Origin: Ignavibacteriaceae bacterium
Lineage (GTDB): Bacteria > Bacteroidota > Ignavibacteria > Ignavibacteriales > Ignavibacteriaceae
Reading direction: 5' to 3'
Assembly: GCA_013388515.1 (NCBI GenBank)
Contig: JACAFC010000047.1
Span: forward strand, 1-38,707
DNA length: 38,707 nucleotides
In this document: positions 7,854 through 15,266 of the stretch, one piece after another
Numbering within the stretch: the first letter of the stretch is position 1
Layout of the letters: every line of letters starts with the position of its first letter
Notes under the pieces: model-generated
The model's database searches: none
What the model was told of the DNA's origin: nothing
What the model saw: only the letters and a program-made list of their open reading frames with translations
Made by a program: the position numbers and the translations under genes

Positions 7854-10382
7854 TTAAAACCCTTTACCAAATTGGAAGTGAAATAACCATGTAGGATCTT
7901 TATCGTCTGTGATTCTTCTGTCAAATCCATAACCGAGATCAAATCCGATTAAACCGATAGGATTAATTAAAAGCCTTGCTCCAAAACCAACCGATCGTCT
8001 TAAGTCAAAAGGATCTGTTGTGCTAAGACTTTCAAACACATTTCCGGCTTCTGCAAATGCTAATAAGTAAAGTGGGATTGGATCAAGAGTAACAGCTAAA
8101 CGTAATTCGGTGGTGTACCTAGTCATTACTCGGCCGCCAATAACCCTTCCGTCTGAATTTCTAGGACCAACCGTCCGATCGTCGTAACCGCGCAGCGGAG
8201 TAGTCGCTATTATTAGTCCATTGCCTCCCATATAGTAAAACTCAAATGGCTGAATTTTTGTGCCCACTCTAAGTTCATCTAAATAGCCAATATCTGCAAC
8301 AGTATAAATTGCAATTCGGCTGGAATTAAATAATCTCCTATACCATTCTGCTTTAAAACCAATTTTATAATAATCTACATCGCCGGGCAAGAAAGGACCT
8401 CCCGAAAGTTCAGCATCTAATGTGAATGAAGAGCCTGTGGACGGAAATATTGGATTATCAATATTCTTTCTGCTAATTGTAGCCCCAAGAGTAAACTGCT
8501 GAGTTTTTCCCTCCTCATAAAAATCTTGCCCTTCAAGTACGTTGTTGTATTGATATCTGAATAATCCTTGGACATAGAAAAAATCATCCGGCCATTTTAA
8601 CCTTCGCCCAAGTCTTAATGTTCCCCCAGATTGTCTTAAATCATAAATGTAGGCTTGACGAGTATCAAAAACTTCTAAACCAATAAGTGTTGGTGTATCC
8701 ATTAGCCATGGTTCAGTAAATCCAAGGGAAAATGTACGATACAAGCTGCCAACGCCGAACTGCCAATTGAAGCTTAAAATTTGACCTCCACCCAACGAGA
8801 ACGGTTCAGTTATGGAGAAATTTGTAAGCGTTACACCAACAGCCCCACTGAATCCAAATGCACCGCTGTATCCAACCGATGCATTAAGATAATCACTTGA
8901 TTTTTCTTCTACTCTGAAAGTAACATCTACAGTGCTGTCAGTTGGAAGTGTATAGTCAATACCTTGCGGCCCGTATAATTTTTCTACATTAAAGTATTGG
9001 AGATTAGCTAACTGTTGAACGCTCCTGAATAGTAAACCCCTATTAAAATAATCTCCAGGTACAGTATAGAGTTCTCTTCTGATAACCTTGTCTTTAGTTT
9101 TATCATTTCCGGAAATATCGACTTTGCCAATTTTAAATTGATTTCTTTCTTCTACTCGAATTAAAATATCGAGTGAATCGTAGCCAATCTTTGTATCGGT
9201 AGTCTTCAGGTTAAAAGTCAAATAACCGTTATCAAGATAAAGAGAATAAACATCTGATTGTTTTTCATTACCACGAAGGTTTTGTTCAAACTTCTCTAAA
9301 TTAAACACATCACCTTTTGCAAAATCGAGACGTTCTGATAATAATTCATCATTATAAATAGTATTACCTATCCATTCAATGTTTCTTATTTTGTATTGTG
9401 GACCCTCATCAACCACAATTTCTAATTTTAAATCTTTTTTGTTATTAAAATATATGAGTGAATCGGAAAGAATTTCAGCATCTCGGTAGCCATTGCGTCT
9501 ATAGAACTTAAGAAGCAAATCTTTATCTTCCAAATATTTTTTCTTATCAAATTTTGCTGAGCTCCAAAATTTCCACCACTTGGCTTCTTCGGTTTCGGCA
9601 AATTCACTTCGCAAATCGCCTTCATCAAATGCATTGTTGCCAATAAATTTTATTTCTCTAACAATCACTTGATCATTTTCTTTAATATCAAATTTTACAA
9701 GAATTCTATTTTTTATTTTTTCAATTAGGTTAGAATAGTATTGATCTGTTTTTGAGTATTCAACACTATATTCTTCTGCTAAATTTTTCTGATTTCTCCA
9801 GGTAACAATAATCTCGTCATCTAAGGTATCCGCTGTAAAAAAATCGAAATATTTGGGTGTAACTTGTGCATTCAGGTAACCCTCTTCTTCGTATGATTGG
9901 AGGATTCTTTGCTGCAGCTTTGTAATTTCCTGAGGTTTTAGTATTTGACCGCGAATGAAAGATATTTTCTTTTCTAATTCATCTGTATCAATTTCATCAT
10001 TTCCCTCAAATTCAATTTTTTCGAGTCGAGGATATTCATCAACTTTAATTACAAGAAAGACACCATCAGCAATTTGCTTATCATTTAGTATTTGAATATC
10101 TGAAAAAATATTCAGCGACCAAAGTTGTTTAACAGCGTTTAGCGTTTTATCTCCCGGAATTTGAATTTCATCGCCAATCTTTAAACCACTATTAGCAATA
10201 ATAATTGAAGCATCAGCTGATTTGTTACCTATTACAGAAATGCCAAGTATTTTATAACTTTTTGTAATGGTCTGAGAGAGAGTATATGAAGAACACACTA
10301 ATAATATGAACAAAAAGATCACGAATTTAGTGTGCTGAAATAAATTATTTATCAAGTTAAACCCTTTTTTTAATTTGTTCAC
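7854..10382 (-). CDS. bamA: Outer-membrane protein assembly factor BamA (Omp85 family)
   Basis: An 842-residue protein. After a signal peptide (hydrophobic FVIFLFILLVCSSYTLSQ, about 20-37) come five POTRA repeats (about 40-440; e.g. ILGISVIGNKSADASIIIANSGLKIGDEI, REIKFIGNNAFDEGDLRSEF, IGKVDISGNDKTKDKVIRRELYTVPGDYFNR). The C-terminal 16-stranded Omp85 barrel follows, with the loop-6 motif LRGYDDRTVGP and a terminal aromatic strand WLFHFQFGKGF. It inserts beta-barrel proteins into the outer membrane. The only plausible start is GTG at 10382, preceded by GGAAAA and lying inside the last codons of uppS (26-nt overlap), which implies coupled translation. The length is normal for the Bacteroidota type. 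Confidence 0.96.
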   Translation of the reverse strand: MNKLKKGFNLINNLFQHTKFVIFLFILLVCSSYTLSQTITKSYKILGISVIGNKSADASIIIANSGLKIGDEIQIPGDKTLNAVKQLWSLNIFSDIQILNDKQIADGVFLVIKVDEYPRLEKIEFEGNDEIDTDELEKKISFIRGQILKPQEITKLQQRILQSYEEEGYLNAQVTPKYFDFFTADTLDDEIIVTWRNQKNLAEEYSVEYSKTDQYYSNLIEKIKNRILVKFDIKENDQVIVREIKFIGNNAFDEGDLRSEFAETEEAKWWKFWSSAKFDKKKYLEDKDLLLKFYRRNGYRDAEILSDSLIYFNNKKDLKLEIVVDEGPQYKIRNIEWIGNTIYNDELLSERLDFAKGDVFNLEKFEQNLRGNEKQSDVYSLYLDNGYLTFNLKTTDTKIGYDSLDILIRVEERNQFKIGKVDISGNDKTKDKVIRRELYTVPGDYFNRGLLFRSVQQLANLQYFNVEKLYGPQGIDYTLPTDSTVDVTFRVEEKSSDYLNASVGYSGAFGFSGAVGVTLTNFSITEPFSLGGGQILSFNWQFGVGSLYRTFSLGFTEPWLMDTPTLIGLEVFDTRQAYIYDLRQSGGTLRLGRRLKWPDDFFYVQGLFRYQYNNVLEGQDFYEEGKTQQFTLGATISRKNIDNPIFPSTGSSFTLDAELSGGPFLPGDVDYYKIGFKAEWYRRLFNSSRIAIYTVADIGYLDELRVGTKIQPFEFYYMGGNGLIIATTPLRGYDDRTVGPRNSDGRVIGGRVMTRYTTELRLAVTLDPIPLYLLAFAEAGNVFESLSTTDPFDLRRSVGFGARLLINPIGLIGFDLGYGFDRRITDDKDPTWLFHFQFGKGF

Positions 10383-11136
10383 TCACTTTTCCAAATCTTC
10401 TCTCTCTCTTTTGAAAACTTTTAATCGCTTCATAAAGATGATTCCTTCGGAAGTCAGGCCATAAAACATCAGAGATATAAAACTCGGAGTAAGCTATTTG
10501 CCATAAAAGAAAATTACTAACTCTAAATTCACCACTTGTGCGGATAACTAAATCCGGATCAGGCATGTTTTTGGTCATAAGATATTTCGAAAAAATAGAT
10601 TCATTAATTTCCTCCGGAGCAATCGGTTTGCTTGCAATCGAACTTGCTAAGTTCTTTATAGCATTTAGGATTTCAACTCTTCCGCTATAGCTCAGAGCTA
10701 AATTTAGTACCATTTTTTTATTATTCTTTGTCTTTTCACAAGCATCATGGAGTTCTTTTTGAACTTCCTTTGGCAGAGATTCTAAATCACCGATCATAGT
10801 GATTTTGATATTATTTTGGTTAAGCTCATCGGTTTCATCTCGTAAACTTTTAAGAAGAAGCCGCATAAGCATAGAGACTTCATCTTTTGGTCTCCGCCAG
10901 TTTTCAGTTGAAAAAGTATAAAGTGTTAAATATTCAACACCTAATTGTGAGGCGGCTTTTACAATATCTCGTACAGATTCTACACCTCGCGTATGCCCTG
11001 CAGCACGAGGTAATCCTCTTTTCTTAGCCCATCTCCCATTCCCATCCATTATAATGGCAATATGAACGGGAATTGCACCGGATTTCTTGAGTTCTTGTTG
11101 AATGCCCTCATCGGACGAACTACGAGAGCCTGTCAA
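10357..11136 (-). CDS. uppS: Isoprenyl transferase / undecaprenyl diphosphate synthase UppS
   Basis: A cis-prenyltransferase making the C55 carrier lipid for peptidoglycan and lipopolysaccharide. Family motifs are intact: HIAIIMDGNGRWAKKRG with catalytic Asp31, GHTRGVESVR, LTLYTFSTENWRRPKDEV, and DLVIRTSGEFRVSNFLLWQ with the IPP-binding Arg and Ser, then AYSEFY. Length is 259 residues, normal for the family. The start is TTG at 11136; it is well supported by AGGAG six nucleotides upstream, and no better ATG exists before the catalytic block. It heads the envelope cluster uppS-bamA-skp-skp-lpxD-lpxC/fabZ-lpxA. The 163 nt upstream are empty apart from a small 6-bp-arm hairpin at 11207-11221. 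Confidence 0.95.
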   Translation of the reverse strand: MTGSRSSSDEGIQQELKKSGAIPVHIAIIMDGNGRWAKKRGLPRAAGHTRGVESVRDIVKAASQLGVEYLTLYTFSTENWRRPKDEVSMLMRLLLKSLRDETDELNQNNIKITMIGDLESLPKEVQKELHDACEKTKNNKKMVLNLALSYSGRVEILNAIKNLASSIASKPIAPEEINESIFSKYLMTKNMPDPDLVIRTSGEFRVSNFLLWQIAYSEFYISDVLWPDFRRNHLYEAIKSFQKRERRFGKVSEQIKKRV

Positions 11137-11299
11137 TTATTCTCCTATTTTAGAAAAAAAATAATTCTTTATTGATCTTAAGACTAAGATTTTAGCAAAA
11201 GGTTCACAATCTAGCAGATTGCAATATGAAAGATAATAAATGCGGATTTTATAATGAAAGGGAAAAAGCCGTATGTAAATAATATCTTATAAGAAAAAA

Positions 11300-11734
11300 T
11301 TAGGAGAACAACGGTTGTGAGGCATTTGAGCCACCTCGTAGCGAAAAACTTCTATTTTCTGAAATTTGAAATATTCTAATATTCTTCTTTGTCTTTTCAT
11401 CTAACTGATCAATAATTGATCTTAGCGAATTGAGAAGTTCAGATTTAATGCCCAAAAATAACATAACAGGTAAATTTCCCGCTCGCGTTTGCCTGTTTGC
11501 CAAATAGCTAAGTTTTGATAATAATCTATTTTGATCTTTAAAGTCTTCTTCAACGATAGTTATCCCAATTGCATATTTATTTTTCTGTCTCGCAATTATA
11601 TCGACTTCAAAACCACCGACTGAATCAGGCTCAGGAAGGTAAGTTCCAAATTTTCTACTCAAAGTTAAATATCCTTTTCTCCAAAATTGTTCCACAAGCA
11701 AGTCAACACTTCGTCGTTTTAGTATATCAGTCAT
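11300..11734 (-). CDS. Conserved-looking protein with possible degenerate PD-(D/E)XK nuclease fold, third gene of the lexA operon
   Basis: I do not recognise this 144-residue protein with certainty. What can be seen: an N-terminal helix with an acidic residue (SVDLLVEQFWRKGYLTLSRK), then GGFEVDIIARQKNKYAIGITIVEED, a strand-turn-strand like the core of restriction-endonuclease-like proteins (E..A..fL...Gy ... EiDlia.....lvfVEVK). The usual Lys after the second acidic residue is missing, the strand reading AIGITIVEE. A helix and a strand (LPVMLFLGIKSE) follow. Catalysis is therefore doubtful; a DNA-binding or regulatory descendant of that fold is a reasonable guess. The ATG at 11734 has GAGGT before it and lies 24 nt after the mini-WYL gene, so it should be co-expressed with lexA. 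Confidence 0.65.
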   Translation of the reverse strand: MTDILKRRSVDLLVEQFWRKGYLTLSRKFGTYLPEPDSVGGFEVDIIARQKNKYAIGITIVEEDFKDQNRLLSKLSYLANRQTRAGNLPVMLFLGIKSELLNSLRSIIDQLDEKTKKNIRIFQISENRSFSLRGGSNASQPLFS

Positions 11735-11758
11735 TACTTACCTCAGGTTAGCTGTTTG

Positions 11759-11998
11759 TTATGAATTAAATAAAATTCTTGGTGAAAATCTTCTATTATT
11801 CTCTACTCTAATATTTACAATCAAACCAAATTCAAATTTTTTAATTTCCACCGAATTGTTCACCCTGCCATAAATAAATTTTTTACCAGATGCACTTCTT
11901 GCAATATAATATGGTTCTAAAACGACCTCATTAAAACCATATAAAAATTTGATTTGGTTTCTATTGTTTATTGCTTCAGAAAAAATTTGCGTTTTCAT
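11759..11998 (-). CDS. Stand-alone mini WYL-like domain protein, second gene of the lexA operon
   Basis: A 79-residue protein whose whole length resembles a WYL domain, the ligand/nucleic-acid-sensing domain of many bacterial regulators: IFSEAINNRNQIKFLYGF (the 'AI.nr..v.f.Y' opening), VVLEPYYIARSASGKKFIYGRV (the 'vePy.l......w.l.a' strands), and VEIKKFEFGLIVNIRV (the 'ir.F.l.rI..i' end). No helix-turn-helix is present. The ATG at 11998 is preceded by AAAGGA and lies 10 nt after the lexA stop, so it is almost certainly in the lexA transcript. WYL proteins such as PafBC are known DNA-damage regulators, so a role in modulating LexA or the neighbouring protein is plausible but inferred. Confidence 0.7.
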   Translation of the reverse strand: MKTQIFSEAINNRNQIKFLYGFNEVVLEPYYIARSASGKKFIYGRVNNSVEIKKFEFGLIVNIRVENNRRFSPRILFNS

Positions 11999-12008
11999 AA
12001 ATATCCTT

Positions 12009-12656
12009 TCAGTTTAGCAGTCTTATTACGCCGGTTACTTTACCCAAAATTGAAAATTCGGATTTTCCATCAATTAAAATTGGTGAATAATTTTTATTTT
12101 GAGGAACTAAGCTTATTTGATTGGCACTTCTTTCATAGGTTTTAACAGTAACCTCATCACCAACCATTGCAACAATAACCTCTCCATTTAAAGCCTCTTT
12201 TCTAGAAGATACGATTACAAAATCGCCATCAAATATTCCAGCTTCAATCATACTATCACCCCTAACCTTTAATGCAAAATAATCGCCGGTCTTTTTTAGA
12301 AAAGAAGAGTCAATCACTAAACTGACTTCAATGTTTTCAATTGCTAGAATTGGCGTACCAGCTGCTACTCGGCCAATAATTGGAATCTTAGTAAAGTTTG
12401 ATTCAGTTTGGAAAAGCTTATCAGATATAAGGCCGAACTCATTTTTAAGTGATGTTATTCCTCTGCTAGCATTACTTTCTATGTTGATGAAGCCTTTTTT
12501 AACTAAAGCTTCAAGATGCCTTTTAACACCAAATGTTGATGCTATTTCAAATTTCCTCCCAATTTCTCTTAGTGTTGGTGGATATCCATTTTCATTTCTG
12601 AATTGTTCTATGAAAGTTAGAATTTCTCTTTGTCTATCTGTTAATTCGTTTTTCAT
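12009..12656 (-). CDS. lexA: LexA repressor / SOS autoprotease
   Basis: A 215-residue LexA. The N-terminal winged helix-turn-helix spans about 1-65 (LTDRQREILTFIEQFRNENG, PPTLREIGRKFEIAS, VKRHLEALVKKGFI). The S24 peptidase domain carries the self-cleavage site Ala99-Gly100 in GRVAAGTPIL, the nucleophile Ser135 in VRGDSMIEAGIFDGD, and the general base Lys172 in DEVTVKTYER. All catalytic residues are present, so it should be cleaved on RecA activation. The start is ATG at 12656. The promoter carries a perfect inverted repeat over its -7 box, indicating autorepression. The next two genes follow at 10 and 24 nt. Confidence 0.96.
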   Translation of the reverse strand: MKNELTDRQREILTFIEQFRNENGYPPTLREIGRKFEIASTFGVKRHLEALVKKGFINIESNASRGITSLKNEFGLISDKLFQTESNFTKIPIIGRVAAGTPILAIENIEVSLVIDSSFLKKTGDYFALKVRGDSMIEAGIFDGDFVIVSSRKEALNGEVIVAMVGDEVTVKTYERSANQISLVPQNKNYSPILIDGKSEFSILGKVTGVIRLLN

Positions 12657-12669
12657 TTAAGTGCTCAAT

Positions 12670-12709
12670 TGTTCACTACAAATATAGTGAACATAAGTAC
12701 ACTTGTCAA
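12670..12709 (-). promoter_or_regulatory. lexA promoter with overlapping LexA-type operator
   Basis: Read on the minus strand, TTG at 12709-12707, a 20-nt spacer and TATATTTG at 12686-12679 match the Bacteroidota sigma-A promoter (TTG ... TAnnTTTG). A perfect 9-bp inverted repeat, TGTTCACTA-N6-TAGTGAACA (12670-12693), is centred on the -7 box. A third half-site-like GTACACTTG (12697-12705) lies in the spacer. A dyad that covers the RNA polymerase contact site of lexA itself is the expected place for a LexA operator. That LexA binds it is inferred, not shown. Confidence 0.8.
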
Positions 12710-12748
12710 GAGAGAAAATCAAGGAGGGGTTAATTTATAGTACTATTT

Positions 12749-13831
12749 TTAGGAAAAATTAAAATAAGGGTTAATCAGTTGTATTAATTTTCTACCAATA
12801 ATGTAATTGTCATTTATGCCATTAAATTGCTCAGAACCAGGACCGAAAGCAAATACTCCAACAACTTCTGCAGTGTGATGTTTAGTAACAAATTTTAGTG
12901 AAAGTTCTGAGCCATCAATTTTTCCTTCGGTTAAAGCAAGTCCACCCGTTTCATGATCAGCGGTAACTAAAACAAGAGTCTCTTCATTATTTTCTGCAAA
13001 ATCAAGCGATACGCTAATGGCTTGGGAAAAGTCATTCATTTCAACCAAGGCTTCTTCTGGATTATTGTTGTGTCCAGCCCAGTCAATTTGTGAACCTTCG
13101 ACCATTAAGACAAATCCATTTTCATTTTTCGAAAGAAATTGAATTGCTTTATAAGTAAGCTCTGCCAAACTGTAATTTCGTTCGTTAGCTTTTTTAAAAC
13201 TTTCCAACTCCAGCAATGCATAGAATTTGTTGTCTGGAATACAAGCGGTTAATTCATCTGCAGACTGAAAGATTGTATATTGTTTTGATTTTAATTCATC
13301 AAAATGGGTACAGCCTTTAATAGAATCGTACTGAAAAAAATATTTTGCTCCACCACCTATCACCACATCTAGATCAATATCTAAAAATTGATTTGCAATT
13401 TTAGTTTCTTCATTACGGCTTATCACATGCGAAACGAAAGCTGCAGGTGTAGCATGAGTAACAGTTGATGTTACTACTAAGCCGGTTGATAAATTTATTT
13501 TTTCAGCCACTTCAAAAATGTTAGTAATAGTATTTCCAATGGTATCAACTCCAACATAGTGATTTTTTGTTCTATATCCTGTTGACAGAGCAGTTGCACC
13601 GGCAGCTGAATCTGTAATAAGATTATCTGCTGAACAAGTTACAGAAAATCCAGTGGTGGTAAACCTTCGGAAAGGACTGTCAGGTGATTGTAAAATGGAG
13701 GTACTAACGTAACTAATACCCATTCCATCCCCAATAAGGATAATTATGTTTTTAGGTTTTTGTGTATTCTGCGAAAATAATACGACTGAAGCCTCAAGAA
13801 ATAGAGCCAGTACAAGAATCCAAAAATTCAT
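12749..13831 (-). CDS. phoA: Alkaline phosphatase (PhoA family)
   Basis: A 360-residue secreted phosphomonoesterase with signal peptide MNFWILVLALFLEASVVLFS. Active-site features of the alkaline phosphatase family are present: NIIILIGDGMG with metal-ligand Asp35, ITDSAAGATALSTG with nucleophile Ser75, the VEGSQIDWAGHNN block with Asp/His metal ligands, and VTADHETGGLAL. It is on the short side, lacking the large inserts of the E. coli enzyme. Its ATG overlaps the ilvE stop by one base (TAATG), so it is probably translated by reinitiation from ilvE. The functional reason for that pairing is not obvious. No recognisable Pho box was seen. Confidence 0.9.
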   Translation of the reverse strand: MNFWILVLALFLEASVVLFSQNTQKPKNIIILIGDGMGISYVSTSILQSPDSPFRRFTTTGFSVTCSADNLITDSAAGATALSTGYRTKNHYVGVDTIGNTITNIFEVAEKINLSTGLVVTSTVTHATPAAFVSHVISRNEETKIANQFLDIDLDVVIGGGAKYFFQYDSIKGCTHFDELKSKQYTIFQSADELTACIPDNKFYALLELESFKKANERNYSLAELTYKAIQFLSKNENGFVLMVEGSQIDWAGHNNNPEEALVEMNDFSQAISVSLDFAENNEETLVLVTADHETGGLALTEGKIDGSELSLKFVTKHHTAEVVGVFAFGPGSEQFNGINDNYIIGRKLIQLINPYFNFS

Positions 13832-14916
13832 TAAACTTCAACTGCCTTGTAGGAGACATGGGTTAACCAATTAAATTTATCTTCACCCTTACCATATTGA
13901 ATTTCTGTAATTTTATCAAACAATCGGGCAGCAAGATTATCAGAATGAGTAAAATCAAATTTCATTTCAATCTCTTTGTATTTCAACAGTCCAACCATTG
14001 AAACAATAGCTGCGGTTCCGGTACCAAACACCTCCAGCACGTTGCCTTTTTTAAACTCACTAACAACTTCATCTATAGAAATCACTCTTTCAGTGATGTT
14101 CATTTTCCATTCTTTTAATAGCTGAATTACAGAATCCCTAGTAACACCTGGTAAAATACTGCCAGATAGCTTTGGTGTAGCAACTTCATTTTTAAATCTG
14201 ATGAAGATATTCATGGTGCCAACTTCTTCAATATATTTTTGTTCAACACCATCAAGCCATAGTACTTGAGTAAAACCAAGTTTTTTAGCTTCTTCACCTG
14301 CATACAAACTTGCTGCATAATTTGCTGGAGTTTTACATTCACCAATTCCTTTTCTTACAGCACGCACGTAATCATTAGTAACTAAAATTTTTACTGGCTT
14401 AAAACCTTCTGGATAATATGCACCAACAGGTGAAAGTAATATTATTAGCTTATAATTAGAAGCCGGTTTAACTCCAAGAAAGGGGTCAACACCATAAATG
14501 AAAGGGCGAATATATAATGATTCACCTTTACTAGTTGGAATCCAATCTTTTTCGATCCATATTAATTCTTTTAACGCAGAAAGTACAAATTCCACATCTA
14601 TTTCTGGAATACATAATCTCCTCGAAGAATTATTTAATCTTTGCAAATGTCTTTCGGGTCTAAATATGCTAACATTTCCATCCTCATCTTTAAATGCTTT
14701 CAATCCATCAAATACAGCTTGACCATAATGAATAAACATTGTTGCCGGGTGCATTTGTAGGTTTTCCAAAACTTTGATTGAAGGATTATGCCACCCCTTC
14801 TCTTCGTTGTAATCAATCTCAAAAACATGGTCGGTAAATACTTGGCCAAATCCCAAGTTCGTGGGTAAAGAAACTTTGCTTCGGTTTTCTTTCAAGTTAT
14901 AGACAATTTTTTCCAT
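13831..14916 (-). CDS. ilvE: Branched-chain-amino-acid aminotransferase IlvE (BCAT type)
   Basis: A fold-type IV PLP aminotransferase of 361 residues that interconverts Leu/Ile/Val and their 2-oxo acids. The larger, BCAT1/2-like subtype is indicated by GWHNPSIKVLENLQMHPATM, the HYGQAVFDGLKAF and FRPERHLQRLNNSSRRLCIP blocks, and the length. The PLP-binding Lys is Lys195 in GIGECKTPANYAASL. EEVGTMNIFIRF, SGSILPGVTRDSVIQL and VFGTGTAAIVSMV are also conserved. The start is ATG at 14916 with GAGG upstream. A promoter, a hairpin and an intrinsic terminator lie 75-175 nt upstream, suggesting transcription attenuation. Confidence 0.95.
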   Translation of the reverse strand: MEKIVYNLKENRSKVSLPTNLGFGQVFTDHVFEIDYNEEKGWHNPSIKVLENLQMHPATMFIHYGQAVFDGLKAFKDEDGNVSIFRPERHLQRLNNSSRRLCIPEIDVEFVLSALKELIWIEKDWIPTSKGESLYIRPFIYGVDPFLGVKPASNYKLIILLSPVGAYYPEGFKPVKILVTNDYVRAVRKGIGECKTPANYAASLYAGEEAKKLGFTQVLWLDGVEQKYIEEVGTMNIFIRFKNEVATPKLSGSILPGVTRDSVIQLLKEWKMNITERVISIDEVVSEFKKGNVLEVFGTGTAAIVSMVGLLKYKEIEMKFDFTHSDNLAARLFDKITEIQYGKGEDKFNWLTHVSYKAVEV

Positions 14917-14985
14917 AATAACCTCGTTTAGATTTTATTGAAATCTCTACTGCTATTTAACCAAAAATAACCAGAATTTAAAATA

Positions 14986-15053
14986 AAACTGCCCGGTGGA
15001 GGGCTACCGGGCATGGGGAAGACTCATTAAGGGGGGGTAGAACTTAATGAATC
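14986..15053 (-). ncRNA. Candidate C-rich small RNA or ilvE attenuator leader
   Basis: This ~70-nt segment begins about 7 nt after a Bacteroidota-type -7 box and ends at an intrinsic terminator. Its first stem is TCATTAAG/CTTAATGA (15043-15050 with 15024-15031) with an 11-nt loop holding six or seven consecutive C in the transcript. A C-rich linker (CTTCCCC) and the terminator hairpin, with CCCTCC in its loop, follow. It may be a free-standing regulatory RNA that pairs with G-rich ribosome binding sites, or a cis attenuator of ilvE. No leader peptide rich in branched-chain codons was found. It was not matched to any named family. Confidence 0.5.
14990..15013 (-). terminator. Intrinsic terminator inside the ilvE leader
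   Basis: On the minus strand the 8-bp GC-rich stem TGCCCGGT-N8-ACCGGGCA is followed at once by GTTTTATTTT. This is a standard Rho-independent terminator, placed about 74 nt before the ilvE ATG and about 40-60 nt after the predicted transcription start. It would end most transcripts as a short RNA unless an alternative fold forms. Confidence 0.8.
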
Positions 15054-15059
15054 GCTACT

Positions 15060-15090
15060 CAAATATAATATATTATTTTATTATAAGCAA
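15060..15090 (-). promoter_or_regulatory. Bacteroidota-type promoter for the ilvE leader
   Basis: On the minus strand TTG at 15090-15088, a 20-nt spacer and TATATTTG at 15067-15060 match the TTG/TAnnTTTG consensus with the same spacing as the lexA promoter in this window. Transcription should begin near 15053, at the base of the first leader hairpin. Confidence 0.65.
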
Positions 15091-15266
15091 TTAAATTCTA
15101 ATAAATTATTGAAAACATTTAAGTTCTTACTTTTTCTGATTTTCTTAAACCGATATGTACAGCAAGTTAAGTTCAATTACTTAAAAAATTCAAGAATTCG
15201 AAAAATAAATTCTATTAATGATACAATTGGAATGTTTCTAAAATTTGCAAAAAATACTCAATTATT

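Noticed and set aside
11207-11221. CAATCT-AGC-AGATTG hairpin after the lexA operon
   Set aside because: Six-bp stem with a 3-nt loop; on the minus strand the T-run is six bases away. It may help termination but is not strong enough to list.
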